A stretch of 64,000 nucleotides of DNA from Verrucomicrobiaceae bacterium. GTDB lineage: Bacteria > Verrucomicrobiota > Verrucomicrobiia > Verrucomicrobiales > Verrucomicrobiaceae. The notes beneath the pieces are model-generated. The model saw only the letters and a program-made list of their open reading frames with translations, made no database searches and had not been told where the DNA came from. Where the stretch lies: contig CANNQP010000014.1 of the NCBI GenBank assembly GCA_947507875.1, positions 29,406 to 93,405 of the forward strand, written 5' to 3'. Shown in pieces: positions 26,149-35,035 of this stretch (positions are counted from its first letter, which is position 1; each line of letters starts with the position of its first letter). The position numbers and the translations under genes were made by a program.

Positions 26149-27339
26149 ATGAAACTCGCTCTTCTCCTCTCTTCCATCTTTGTTCTGCACGCGGTTCATG
26201 CTGCCGAGCCCTTTGTCGAAAAGCAGGACCTCTTCACCGTCGGTGACGATCCCGCCTACAACATCTACCACATCCCCGGCATCGTTGTGACGGCCAAAGG
26301 CACCGTGCTCGCCTGGTGTGAGGCACGCAAGGGCGGTGGCGATTGGTCGGACATCCGCATCCTGCTCCGCCGCAGCACCGATGACGGCAAAACCTGGAGC
26401 AAGCCGCAAAGCATCGCCGATGTGCCCGGACCGAAGCAGAAGAACCCCTTTGCTCTTCGCCTCAAAAACGTGGACACCACGCAGATCACCTACAATAACC
26501 CGGTGCTCATTGCCGACAAGGATGGCATGGTGCACATGCTCTTCTGCCTCGAATACGAACGCGCCTTTTACCAGCGCAGCGAGGACGACGGCCTCTCCTG
26601 GTCCAAACCAGTCGAGATCGCTTCCACCTTCGACGCCTTCAAAAAAGACTACGCCTGGAAAGTGCTCGCCACCGGCCCGAATCACAGCATCCAGCTCAAA
26701 ACCGGCCGCCTCGTCGTGCCTGTGTGGCTTTCCACTGGTGAAGGCGGCAATGCCCACCGACCCAGCGTCACCGCCACCATTTACAGCGATGATCAAGGCA
26801 AGACATGGAAGGCTGGCGACATCGCCGTGCCCTGCACCGACGAATGGATCAATCCAAACGAAACCGTCGTTGTCGAACTCAACGACGGTCGCGTCATGCT
26901 CAACGTGCGCAGCGAATCCAAGGCCCATCGCCGCCTCATCACCACCAGTCCCGATGGGGCGACGAACTGGAGCACACCGAAGTTCGACGAAGCGCTGCTG
27001 GAGCCCATTTGCATGGCCGGCATCGTCCGCTACGACCACGCTGGCAAGCGTCTCATCCTCTTCTCCAACCCCCACAACCTCGACGGTGGTCGCGAAGGCA
27101 AACCCGAGCCCGGCAAGAGCCGCGCCCGCAAAAACGTCAGCGTCAAAATCAGCCGCGATGAAGGCCAGACGTGGCCCGTGAACAAACTCCTCGAAGACGG
27201 CCCCAGCATGTATTCCGACATCGCGGTCACTCAAAATGGCATCATCCTCTGCTTCTATGGCCGCGGCACCAAACCCGGCTTTGCTGGCTCCGGCTTGACG
27301 CTCGCCCGCTTCAATCTCGAATGGCTCGAACAACCATGA
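26149..27339 (+). CDS. Exported sialidase-like six-bladed propeller protein
   Basis: 396 residues from the ATG at 26149, with a signal peptide (MKLALLLSSIFVLHAVHA). Four Asp boxes are visible: STDDGKTW, SEDDGLSW, SDDQGKTW and SRDEGQTW. The YRIP segment that supplies the first Arg of the sialidase triad reads YHIPG here, so that Arg is His. The acid/base Asp may be in the DWSDIR stretch. The fold is that of exo-alpha-sialidases (GH33), but cleavage of sialic acid is doubtful with this change. It acts in the periplasm or outside. Its stop overlaps the start of the next gene (ATGA). Codons are strongly G/C-ending. Confidence 0.85.
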   Translation: MKLALLLSSIFVLHAVHAAEPFVEKQDLFTVGDDPAYNIYHIPGIVVTAKGTVLAWCEARKGGGDWSDIRILLRRSTDDGKTWSKPQSIADVPGPKQKNPFALRLKNVDTTQITYNNPVLIADKDGMVHMLFCLEYERAFYQRSEDDGLSWSKPVEIASTFDAFKKDYAWKVLATGPNHSIQLKTGRLVVPVWLSTGEGGNAHRPSVTATIYSDDQGKTWKAGDIAVPCTDEWINPNETVVVELNDGRVMLNVRSESKAHRRLITTSPDGATNWSTPKFDEALLEPICMAGIVRYDHAGKRLILFSNPHNLDGGREGKPEPGKSRARKNVSVKISRDEGQTWPVNKLLEDGPSMYSDIAVTQNGIILCFYGRGTKPGFAGSGLTLARFNLEWLEQP

Positions 27340-29036
27340 AATCGTTCCTTTGCCTCCTTGTCGCCTCTTCCGCCTTCGCCGCAGTGCACGAGGCCGACGT
27401 GTGCGTCTTTGGAGGCACGTCGGGTGGTGTCAGCGCGGCCGTTCAGGTCGCGAGAATGGGCAAAACGGTCGTTTTAGCCGAGCCGGGCCGTCATCTCGGC
27501 GGCATGACGAGTGGCGGGCTGAGCGCGGTGGACATTGGTGATCCGCGCAGCGTCGGCGGCATCGCACGCGAGTATTTCACGCGGCTCGTCGCGGCCTATG
27601 GCAAGAAGCTGGAATGGGATCAGCCCTTCAAAAGCACCGGCGGCCCCGCGACTGGCGGTGCCTATGCCATCGAGCCGCATCAGGCGGAGCGTGTGTTTGA
27701 TGAGATGGTCAAAGAAGCGGGCGTGAAAGTGCTGCGGAATGCCAGACTGGCTTCCGTGGAAAAAAGTGAGGCGGCTACTCCTGACCGCCCAAGTGCGGGC
27801 AAGAGTGCCCGCATCACCTCCATCACGTTCGAAAACGGCGACGTGATCCGCGCGAAGATGTTCATCGACACGACTTACGAAGGCGATTTGATGGCGAAGG
27901 CAGGCGTGAGCTTCACGCTCATGCGCGAAGGCAATGCGAAGTATGGCGAGACGCTCAACGGCATCCAATACGACGCAAAATACCGGCCGCGCAGCGATCA
28001 CTTGCAGCCAGGCGCGAACGGTCGTGTGAAAGGCGGGCAAGGCGTGTGGGATCGCGATTTCCCACTCGATCCGTATGTCGTGCTCGGTTGCCCCGACAGC
28101 GGCGTGCTGCCGCTGGTGGAGCTGGACGATGTCGGCAAGCCCGGCGATCCCGCGCCCGGCGTGCAGGCCTATTGCTACCGCCTTTGCCTCACCACGAACA
28201 AGGCCAACAGTCTCCCCATCACGCCTCCAGCAGATTACGACCCGAAGACGTATGAGATCGTTGTTCGCTTCATGGAGGCGTGTTTGCAAAACGGTGACGA
28301 CATGGATCTGCGCTGGTTTTCGAAGCACGATTCGCTGCCAAACGACAAGTGGGACTTCAACACGGCCACCTTCGGCGGCAACCTGCCCGGTGCTTCGCAT
28401 GCGTGGCCGAATGCGAACTACGCCGAGCGAGAAAAGATCGCCAAGAAGCACGAGAACTACCACCGCGGTCTGCTGCACTTCCTTGCCACCGATCCACGCG
28501 TGCCGAAAAAGGTGCGCGAGGACATGCAGCGCTTCGGTTTGCCCAAAGACGAGTTTCAGGACACCGGCGGCTGGCCGCATCAGCTCTACATCCGCGAGGC
28601 GCGGCGCATGGTGAGCGACCTCGTGCTCACGGAGCATCACACCTTCGGCAAAACCATCGCGCCGCAGTCCATTGGCCTCGGCAGCTACGGCACGGACGTG
28701 CATGAGATCCGCCGCATCGTCAAAGACGGTGTCGTCATTCGCGAAGGCAAGCTCGCAGGCGGTCGCGGCGGTTTTGGGCCATATCAGATCGGCTACGACG
28801 CCATCGTGCCGAAGAAGAGCGAGTGCACGAATCTGCTCGTCACCTTCGCTCTGAGCGCCAGTCACACCGCCTTTGCCAGCATTCGCATGGAGCCTGTCTT
28901 CATGATCACGAGTCAAAGTGCTGCTACTGCCGCCTGTCAGGCCATTGATGATGGCAAAGCCTTGCAGGAAGTCGATGCTGCAAAGATGCAGAGACAGCTC
29001 GAAACGGACGGGCAGATTTTAAAATGGCAACCTTGA
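27336..29036 (+). CDS. Exported FAD-dependent oxidoreductase (PF12831 'xanthan lyase'-like)
   Basis: 566 residues from the ATG at 27336. A signal peptide (MKSFLCLLVASSAFAA) precedes the FAD-binding loop VFGGTSGGVSAAVQVARMG and E-P-G-R-H-L-G-G. The rest matches large PVC FAD_oxidored proteins, which are often annotated as xanthan lyase without evidence. It likely oxidises a sugar or related alcohol outside the cytoplasm. Residues 144-160 contain a palindromic DNA insert (see repeat). Third gene of the RraA-sialidase operon, overlapping the upstream stop. It converges with the glycosidase-like gene, 4 bp between stops. Confidence 0.87.
   Translation: MKSFLCLLVASSAFAAVHEADVCVFGGTSGGVSAAVQVARMGKTVVLAEPGRHLGGMTSGGLSAVDIGDPRSVGGIAREYFTRLVAAYGKKLEWDQPFKSTGGPATGGAYAIEPHQAERVFDEMVKEAGVKVLRNARLASVEKSEAATPDRPSAGKSARITSITFENGDVIRAKMFIDTTYEGDLMAKAGVSFTLMREGNAKYGETLNGIQYDAKYRPRSDHLQPGANGRVKGGQGVWDRDFPLDPYVVLGCPDSGVLPLVELDDVGKPGDPAPGVQAYCYRLCLTTNKANSLPITPPADYDPKTYEIVVRFMEACLQNGDDMDLRWFSKHDSLPNDKWDFNTATFGGNLPGASHAWPNANYAEREKIAKKHENYHRGLLHFLATDPRVPKKVREDMQRFGLPKDEFQDTGGWPHQLYIREARRMVSDLVLTEHHTFGKTIAPQSIGLGSYGTDVHEIRRIVKDGVVIREGKLAGGRGGFGPYQIGYDAIVPKKSECTNLLVTFALSASHTAFASIRMEPVFMITSQSAATAACQAIDDGKALQEVDAAKMQRQLETDGQILKWQP
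27766..27813. repeat. Palindromic element inserted in frame in the FAD oxidoreductase gene
   Basis: Two small hairpins sit side by side: GGCGG (27770-27774)/CCGCC (27785-27789), and TGCGGGC (27794-27800)/GCCCGCA (27807-27813). They encode a Ser/Ala/Pro/Lys-rich stretch that looks like an insertion before the conserved ARITSITFENGD strand. I recall similar GCGGGC-aagagt-GCCCGC motifs in other Verrucomicrobiota genomes, but only one copy is visible here. Confidence 0.5.
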
Positions 29037-29040
29037 GGAG

Positions 29041-30618
29041 TTAGCGTGATCGAGGCTGAGATACTGTCTTTTCGCGGAGGTAGAGGGCTGAAAATTTGAT
29101 TTGGGACCTATGCTTTCCTTCCAGCGTTAGGCGGAATCGAACCTGCTCAGGTAACTCGGATGCTTGAGGCCAGACCAAAGGAACGTGAAAACCACTCTGC
29201 TTCACCAACAATGCTTTCGTGCCTGAGCATTGAGTAATGGGTCTTTCCTCTGAATCCAGAAGTTCCACCCGGATCCATGCTTCGGAATCAAGACCTTCGG
29301 CGTTGAGATAGAATTCAGGATTTTTCACCTTTTGTGCGCTGGTAACGAGTTGCGCTTGGGTTTGGGGCAACTGGTAGTCTCCAGGGCCTTCGTTGCTGTC
29401 GTCGAAGCTGAGATAGCCGAAGCGATCTCTTGGCAAAAGAGCAATACCGACACCGCCACGTGGGGTTTCCGGGCCGCCAGTGACGGTTGGATCCCAAGCC
29501 CCATAGTAGATGTAAGTGTTCTCTCCGATGTTCTGAAAACCTTGTCCCTGAAGCAAACCACCCTGATCCCAGCTGCCTTTGTCTCCATGCTTGAGGAAAC
29601 ACCACTCGGTTTTGGGCTCGTGAAAAAAAAGGCCGTCGTGGCTGATCACGAGCCCCAGATCGACACTGATGTCTTTCCATGTCGGGGCACCATGCCACTG
29701 ACCATAAATGCCCAAAAGAACATGGCCCCGGTTCCAGACGCTGATGCCCTCGTGACACTGCTCACCTTCCAGACTGCGGCCGGGTCCCAGCCATTGCTCT
29801 TGGGTGATGCGAGTAAACGATACGGTGTTGGTTGGCTGCCATTCCATAAAATCATGGCTGCGATAAACACGACAGACCCTTCCTTGATGGTGATGGGTTC
29901 CAGGGAGGGCATTTTGTCCCATGATGAAATATTGCCCCTGCCATTGGTAGAGACCGCCACAGGGCTCAAAATGGAAACCAGGAATCAACAGATCATTCGC
30001 GGAAAGTTCACCACGAGTAGGCTTGACTGGTTTTGAGGGTTGCCATCGAAAGCCATCTTGGCTGAACCATGTCAAAAGAGTGCCCAGTCTTCGGGTGTGC
30101 CGGTAGTAAACATGGGTTGTCATTTTGTATCGTCGATTCGGATCAGCCTCATCCTCATCTCGGATCACTTTGAGATTCACAAAGCCCCAGGCTTGACCAC
30201 CCATGTCGAGAAGGTTGTTGTTTTTGTTTCCCCGGTAATCAACCAAGCCAAGATGCGGTCGTGACCAATGCACACCATCGGTGCTTTCGGCATACGCAGC
30301 TCTCCAGCGTGTCGATGGCTGACGATTTGGGGTGTCATCGTCGAAGGCGACATACCACATGCGGTATCTCTCTCCATCCCGAAGAATCGAACCATAAAAC
30401 TGAACCCCCTGCGCGTCCGGCGTTCCTGGTTGTCCTCTAGCAAGTATGGGATTGGCCTCATGTTTCCGAGGCTTCTGCATCACGAGCTTGAGGTTTTGGG
30501 TGAATGGGATCGCCTGTCGATCAAAGGCAAACAAGGTGGTGGCGGTGGTTTCATCGAAAAGCTCTTCCGCAGGAGCTTCGCAGAGCATCGTGATGAAAAG
30601 GAGGAGAGCTCTCTTCAT
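29041..30618 (-). CDS. Exported five-bladed propeller, glycosidase-like (GH32/43-like)
   Basis: 525 residues with a short signal peptide (MKRALLLFITMLCEAPA). Repeats of the type YRMWYVAFDDD, YAESTDGVHW, WFSQDGFRW and VISHDGLFFHEP are the strand-turn units of GH43/GH32-like propellers. Asp residues appear in ESTDGVHW and SQDGFRW. A beta-sandwich follows from about residue 420. It probably binds or cuts a glycan in the periplasm. Substrate and activity are unknown; related PVC proteins are annotated as hypothetical. It sits downstream of the PVC haem gene, separated from it by a long perfect hairpin. Confidence 0.65.
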   Translation of the reverse strand: MKRALLLFITMLCEAPAEELFDETTATTLFAFDRQAIPFTQNLKLVMQKPRKHEANPILARGQPGTPDAQGVQFYGSILRDGERYRMWYVAFDDDTPNRQPSTRWRAAYAESTDGVHWSRPHLGLVDYRGNKNNNLLDMGGQAWGFVNLKVIRDEDEADPNRRYKMTTHVYYRHTRRLGTLLTWFSQDGFRWQPSKPVKPTRGELSANDLLIPGFHFEPCGGLYQWQGQYFIMGQNALPGTHHHQGRVCRVYRSHDFMEWQPTNTVSFTRITQEQWLGPGRSLEGEQCHEGISVWNRGHVLLGIYGQWHGAPTWKDISVDLGLVISHDGLFFHEPKTEWCFLKHGDKGSWDQGGLLQGQGFQNIGENTYIYYGAWDPTVTGGPETPRGGVGIALLPRDRFGYLSFDDSNEGPGDYQLPQTQAQLVTSAQKVKNPEFYLNAEGLDSEAWIRVELLDSEERPITQCSGTKALLVKQSGFHVPLVWPQASELPEQVRFRLTLEGKHRSQIKFSALYLREKTVSQPRSR

Positions 30619-30643
30619 GAAGTTTGATTAGGCCTTTCTACTC

Positions 30644-30680
30644 AAAGGGCTTTTGCAGGATCTGCCTGCAAAAGCCCTTT
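30644..30680 (-). terminator. Perfect 16-bp hairpin between the PVC haem gene and the propeller gene
   Basis: AAAGGGCTTTTGCAGG (30644-30659) pairs with its complement at 30665-30680 across a 5-nt loop. On the minus strand an A-run precedes it, but no long T-run follows. It probably ends or attenuates the transcript of the upstream haem gene. Confidence 0.65.
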
Positions 30681-30712
30681 TTGAGAAGGAGATCTTCTGT
30701 TCTTGCACGCCT

Positions 30713-33460
30713 TTACTCAGCTTGACGCAGGTAGGCCACGAGGTCAGCGACATCTTGCGCTGTCATGCCAAGCATGGTGGCGCTCATCATGAGGGAGCGG
30801 TCCATTTTCTTTTTCGAGGCGATCTTCTCCTTGGCCACAAACTGAGTCTGGCCTCCCATGCTGCGGATGATGAGGATGTCACCTTCGCTCAAGACCATGC
30901 CATCGATCTTGGTGCCATCCTTGCATACGATGCTGACGCCATCAAAGCCATGAGCGATGTCTTTGTTTGGCTCGATGATCGCCTGAGCGATGATCTCGCT
31001 TGGTTGGCTGATGCCCCATCCTTGCAGGTTAGGGCCAAATTCTACGCCCTGTCCATTGAGCTGATGGCACATGACACAACGAACGGTCAAAGACTGACCA
31101 TGCTGAACATCGCCTTTCAGCTTGAGCACTTCTTCGACCTTGAGGGTGCTCGGGATTGCCGGAGGTGTTTCGATGCTGACCAATTTGGTCGCTTCAGGAT
31201 TAAAGATGCCTTGGTTTCTCAGTTCCGTGGCGATGTTAAAGCCTGACCATTCATTGGTGCTGCGGTTGATCAGCCACCACATCACATCAGCGTGTACAGG
31301 AGAGGTTTTGTCCTTGGCCGCAGCGAGCAGTGCATGTGCAGAGGATGGATCTTGGATAAAGGCCAACGTATCCAGCGCTAGCTTGCGTTCCGCTTTGCTT
31401 AGTTTTTGGCTCAAGAGTCTGGATTGCAGATCGCTGACAGCTTTCACTGGGTGCAAGCGCCAGGTGAGTTGGGCGAACTTGTCACTCCAGTCGAGGGCGT
31501 CTCCCTGCATGATGGTTTTGAGTTCATCCCAGATCACGGCTTCTTTGCCTGTGCATCCGATTCCCCAGGCTTCGAGGTAGGAGCGGTCGCTGCCATCGTA
31601 GCGTTTGGCGAGCTCGATGAGAATGTTTTTGCTCTGAGCAAGCGGCACATCCCTCAAGGCCACAGCGACCTCACGACGCACGGCGGGAGATTCGTCATGA
31701 GCCAAACTGCCGAGCATATCGATCAGATCTGGGTTGGCTGCACGAAGCGCACGGAGAGCAACGAGTCTTTGCTCTGCCTTTTCGGATTCGAGCCACACCC
31801 GCACGCCGCGCGTCCCTGCCTCGCCCATTTGAGCGAGCAGCCACACGGCGCGCGCTGCAATGTATGGGTTTTCATTCTGCACGAGGGTGGCGACTGCCCC
31901 CGCAGCCTTGGCACCTTGCTCTTTCAGTTTCACAAAAGCCGTGTGGCGGACATTGCAGGCAGGTGAGCTGAGGGCTGTGATCAGGCCTTCGGTGCTTTGG
32001 AAGTCGAGCTTGGGCGACTTCGGTTGTGTGCCTTTGGCAACGATTCGATAGATGGTGCCAGAGCAGCTTTCGTCGGTGTCTTGGTGTCCGCCAGTTCGTT
32101 TGTCGAACCAGTCGCTGATGTAAAGAGCACCGTCGGTGCCCACGCAGACGTCGCTGGGGCGGAACAAGGTGTGACGTTCGTCTGACATGTTGTTTTGGCC
32201 ACCGACAAAGTCACTGCCTTTGAAAACACCTGACGTGTTCGTTGTGCAGAAGTTGAATCGTTCCAGCTTGATGCCTGCTCCATCTGGCTTGGGCAGATAG
32301 CCGAACACCACGTTGCGTCCGGTTTCACAGCTCAGCAGCAGGCCCTTCCAGGCATCGCCCAGAGCTCCATTTTCATAAAATGCCATGCCTGTCGGTGCAC
32401 CGCCTCCATAGACATCTCCTACCGGGATGCTGCCTGGGTCGTCTTGACGCCATTCAGCGGTAGGGATGCTCTGTCCTGGGCGTTTGTCAGCTCTCCATTG
32501 TCTTTTGCCATCTTTGGAGAAGAAACCAAAGAAACCACCTTCGATCAAATGACTAACGCGGCAGGCAGGCGGATCATCGTTGTCGTTGAGATACATGTCC
32601 CCTAATGAGTTCCTCACGCCTTCATAGCTGTTGCGATAGCCATGACCGAGGATTTTGGCGCCATGACCGCTGGGATCGATGCTAGCGGTGAATCCGCCGA
32701 CATAGACATGCCCGTCATCGCTCTTTTCGCCGGTGTAGGGATTGTTTAAGTAAGCTCCACCGACGCGGAAGGTCGTGCCACTCTTGTCGCTGAATTTGGC
32801 ACCGCAATTCCCGTTGCTGAAATACCAGCGTCCGTCGGGTCCCGCATAGACACTGTGCAGGCTGTGGTCATGCTGCGGCTGTTCGAAACCGGTGAGAAAG
32901 ATCTCGCGCGTGTCCACGGCTGGATCGAACTTCAAGTCACGGTTCACATCGACATACTTGATCAGGTTGGGTGTATTCGACACCAAGATGACATTGTCAA
33001 AAACTGCGACTCCGAGTGGACATTCGAGTTCTTTTTCACGAACGAAGACATGACTGCTATCGGCCTGGCCATCTCCATCGGTGTCTTGCAGCACACGGAT
33101 GGCATCCCCCTCGCGGCTACGACCGCTGTGGCGACGGTAATTGATGCCTTCTGCCACCCAGATCCGGCCCTCGGTATCTACATCCATGTTCGCAGGATTG
33201 TAAAGCATGGGGGAGGTGGCCCACACGCTGATCTCTAGGCCCTCTGGCACTTTGAACATGCTGGTGTCCAGGTGCTCAGCCTTGGTCTTTTGAGGATCAA
33301 AAGCAGGTTGATTGTAGTCGGGAGCAAAGGCTGGCTTGCCCGCAGGATACTCTTTGCCCTTCTTCTTAGCCTGGTCGGCTGTAAGTTCTGCGGAGAAAAC
33401 ATGGCTGCCTGCAAAGTGAGCAACGGCAAGAGCAAACAAGGCGTGGTAGGGGCGCAACAT
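30713..33460 (-). CDS. PVC-type propeller/HEAT/mono-haem cytochrome c protein
   Basis: 915 residues with a signal peptide (MLRPYHALFALAVAHFAGSHVFSA). Residues about 65-490 are a membrane-bound dehydrogenase-like beta-propeller (VPEGLEISVWATSPMLYNPANMDVD, then DTDGDGQADSS). Residues about 510-740 are HEAT-like helical repeats. The C-terminus has a haem c site CVMCH near 795 followed by EFGPNLQGW and a final VADLVAYLRQ helix. This three-part layout is characteristic of Planctomycetes/Verrucomicrobia. It should transfer electrons from an oxidised sugar or similar substrate in the periplasm; the substrate is unknown. A second, shorter relative is at 49.1 kb. Confidence 0.92.
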   Translation of the reverse strand: MLRPYHALFALAVAHFAGSHVFSAELTADQAKKKGKEYPAGKPAFAPDYNQPAFDPQKTKAEHLDTSMFKVPEGLEISVWATSPMLYNPANMDVDTEGRIWVAEGINYRRHSGRSREGDAIRVLQDTDGDGQADSSHVFVREKELECPLGVAVFDNVILVSNTPNLIKYVDVNRDLKFDPAVDTREIFLTGFEQPQHDHSLHSVYAGPDGRWYFSNGNCGAKFSDKSGTTFRVGGAYLNNPYTGEKSDDGHVYVGGFTASIDPSGHGAKILGHGYRNSYEGVRNSLGDMYLNDNDDPPACRVSHLIEGGFFGFFSKDGKRQWRADKRPGQSIPTAEWRQDDPGSIPVGDVYGGGAPTGMAFYENGALGDAWKGLLLSCETGRNVVFGYLPKPDGAGIKLERFNFCTTNTSGVFKGSDFVGGQNNMSDERHTLFRPSDVCVGTDGALYISDWFDKRTGGHQDTDESCSGTIYRIVAKGTQPKSPKLDFQSTEGLITALSSPACNVRHTAFVKLKEQGAKAAGAVATLVQNENPYIAARAVWLLAQMGEAGTRGVRVWLESEKAEQRLVALRALRAANPDLIDMLGSLAHDESPAVRREVAVALRDVPLAQSKNILIELAKRYDGSDRSYLEAWGIGCTGKEAVIWDELKTIMQGDALDWSDKFAQLTWRLHPVKAVSDLQSRLLSQKLSKAERKLALDTLAFIQDPSSAHALLAAAKDKTSPVHADVMWWLINRSTNEWSGFNIATELRNQGIFNPEATKLVSIETPPAIPSTLKVEEVLKLKGDVQHGQSLTVRCVMCHQLNGQGVEFGPNLQGWGISQPSEIIAQAIIEPNKDIAHGFDGVSIVCKDGTKIDGMVLSEGDILIIRSMGGQTQFVAKEKIASKKKMDRSLMMSATMLGMTAQDVADLVAYLRQAE

Positions 33461-33483
33461 GGTTCAGTAAGATGGAGGGGCGC

Positions 33484-33516
33484 AAAAAACGGGCAAGATG
33501 GAAGTCATCTTGCCCG
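33484..33516 (-). terminator. Rho-independent terminator, minus strand
   Basis: CGGGCAAGATG (33490-33500) pairs with CATCTTGCCCG (33506-33516). On the minus strand the stem is followed by six T residues. It lies between the lipoprotein gene and the PVC haem gene and most likely ends the lipoprotein transcript. Confidence 0.85.
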
Positions 33517-33650
33517 CTCGGAGTAGTTCACGCGACTTTTGATTTCAAGCGAAGTCGGGTGCGTGTCGATGAACTCCAAATCAACACCGATGTGTCGAGC
33601 AAAGGTGTGCTTATCGTTCGATTTCGAAATAACTCTCCATGAATGTTGCT

Positions 33651-34178
33651 CTACGACTCCAACCTTGGCCCGTCGTGCCATTGTGCTGAAGGTGCATGCA
33701 GGAAAGGTACTGCTTCGTGAGTCTGCTGCGGAAAGGCAGGTGTGCTGGGATGTGGCAAGTTGCAGTCCCCTCTAGACGCGCCCCCGCTGGGAAAAGTTGT
33801 TGAGGGATGTGTATGCAATCGCTGCCCATGGTGGATGGGCGGCTGAGTGTCGGTGAGTCGCAGAGGGGGTCTGTTGATGAAACGATGTCCTACTCTTGAC
33901 CAGGATGGCGTGGCGCAGGGAGCCATGGGCTGACGGTAGCGTGAGATGTGTCTGCTGTAGGTGACTCCATAATAAGTCTGCACTGGCGGGTGGGCATAGC
34001 CGAACGGTCTGCCACAGGTTGTAGGTTGAGCAAAGATCGGTGCATGAAACCTTGGGGCGTTACCATATGGGGCACAAGGATCGTAGGTGATCGGCATGCC
34101 ATAGGGATCGACAACGCAAGACGAAAGGCCCAAAGCACTGAGGGCAAGGGTCGCGAAAAAGGGTAGTTTGAATTTCAT
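33651..34178 (-). CDS. His/Pro-rich lipoprotein of unknown function
   Basis: 175 residues. The signal peptide MKFKLPFFATLALSALGLSSC ends in a lipobox with Cys at 21, so the protein is probably membrane-anchored by lipid. The mature part is rich in Pro, His, Arg, Tyr and Ser (PYGMPITYDPCAPYGNAPRFH, HHGQRLHTHPSTTFP), with no domain I recognise and likely low order. The His clusters could bind metal. It is downstream of tatD by 30 bp on the same strand and followed by a terminator. Confidence 0.6.
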   Translation of the reverse strand: MKFKLPFFATLALSALGLSSCVVDPYGMPITYDPCAPYGNAPRFHAPIFAQPTTCGRPFGYAHPPVQTYYGVTYSRHISRYRQPMAPCATPSWSRVGHRFINRPPLRLTDTQPPIHHGQRLHTHPSTTFPSGGASRGDCNLPHPSTPAFPQQTHEAVPFLHAPSAQWHDGPRLES

Positions 34179-34208
34179 GGACTGTGTTCCGACGCGACCG
34201 TTGCAGGG

Positions 34209-35000
34209 TTATTCAAACCCATGAAAAAAGTGGAGTGCCGTTTGAGTCGTCTTCTCGGCTATGTCTTCCAGGGTTTGCTTCCTAAGCTTCGCGACAGCAC
34301 GAGCGGTGTCAGCGACATAGGCTGGCTCACAGCGTTTGCCACGATGTGGCATGGGGGCTAGGTAGGGAGCATCGGTTTCGAGCATGAAATGACCGTCTGG
34401 CACTTGGCTCGCCGTCTGGGCAACATGGCCTGGATTTTTAAAGCTGACGATGCCCGTGAAGGAGATCACATGGCCAGCTGCCAGCAGTGGCTCTGCTTCT
34501 TCCAGGGTTCCTGTGTAGCAGTGAAACACGCCTCGGAGCTTTCCATCAAACTGTCGAACGATGCAGGTGAGATCTTCCCAGCTTTCTCGGTTGTGCAAGA
34601 TGACGTTCAATCCGAGTTCAACGGCGAGATTCAGCTGAAGCTCTAGGCAGCGAGCTTGATGCGCTTTCCATCTTGCCAGTTCCCAACCGGAAGGCGGCGA
34701 ATGAAAGTAATCTAAGCCGATTTCGCCAATGGCAGTCACCTTTGGGTGCTGAGCCAGAATTTTCAGTTCATGAATCCAATCCTCACCGATCACGCTATCC
34801 ACGTCGCAGGGATGCACACCAACGGCAACACGAAGTTGATCGTGTGCTTCAGCAAGGGAGAGGCACTTGCGTGTGCTCTCGAGATCGGTGGCTGGGACTA
34901 CCATTCGTGACACACCTGCTTCCTTTGCCCGCTGAAGCACCACCGTCAGATCATCATCGAATTGACGGTTCCCAAGATGAGTGTGTGAATCAAATAACAT
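34209..35000 (-). CDS. tatD: TatD-family metal-dependent DNase
   Basis: 263 residues from the ATG at 35000; the open frame extends to 35177 but those residues are unlike TatD. The opening FDSHTHL is the HxH metal site, followed by VGVHP, GEIGLDYF (metal Glu), LHNRE (metal His), HCYTG (His) and LETDAPYLAP (metal Asp). Length equals the family norm. It is a TIM-barrel nuclease acting on single-stranded DNA or related substrates in the cytoplasm. Confidence 0.95.
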   Translation of the reverse strand: MLFDSHTHLGNRQFDDDLTVVLQRAKEAGVSRMVVPATDLESTRKCLSLAEAHDQLRVAVGVHPCDVDSVIGEDWIHELKILAQHPKVTAIGEIGLDYFHSPPSGWELARWKAHQARCLELQLNLAVELGLNVILHNRESWEDLTCIVRQFDGKLRGVFHCYTGTLEEAEPLLAAGHVISFTGIVSFKNPGHVAQTASQVPDGHFMLETDAPYLAPMPHRGKRCEPAYVADTARAVAKLRKQTLEDIAEKTTQTALHFFHGFE

Positions 35001-35035
35001 GATACGGATGCAATACCACAAGAAGCAGAGATCTC

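Noticed and set aside
26137..27333. 398-residue open frame on the minus strand opposite the sialidase-like gene
   Set aside because: It is the antisense of a G/C-ending coding gene. Its Ala/Gly/Val/Asp-rich content has no motif, while the plus strand has a signal peptide and Asp boxes.
27474..28916. 480-residue minus-strand frame opposite the FAD oxidoreductase
   Set aside because: Long antisense frames are expected with strong G/C third positions. The plus strand carries the FAD motif and signal peptide.
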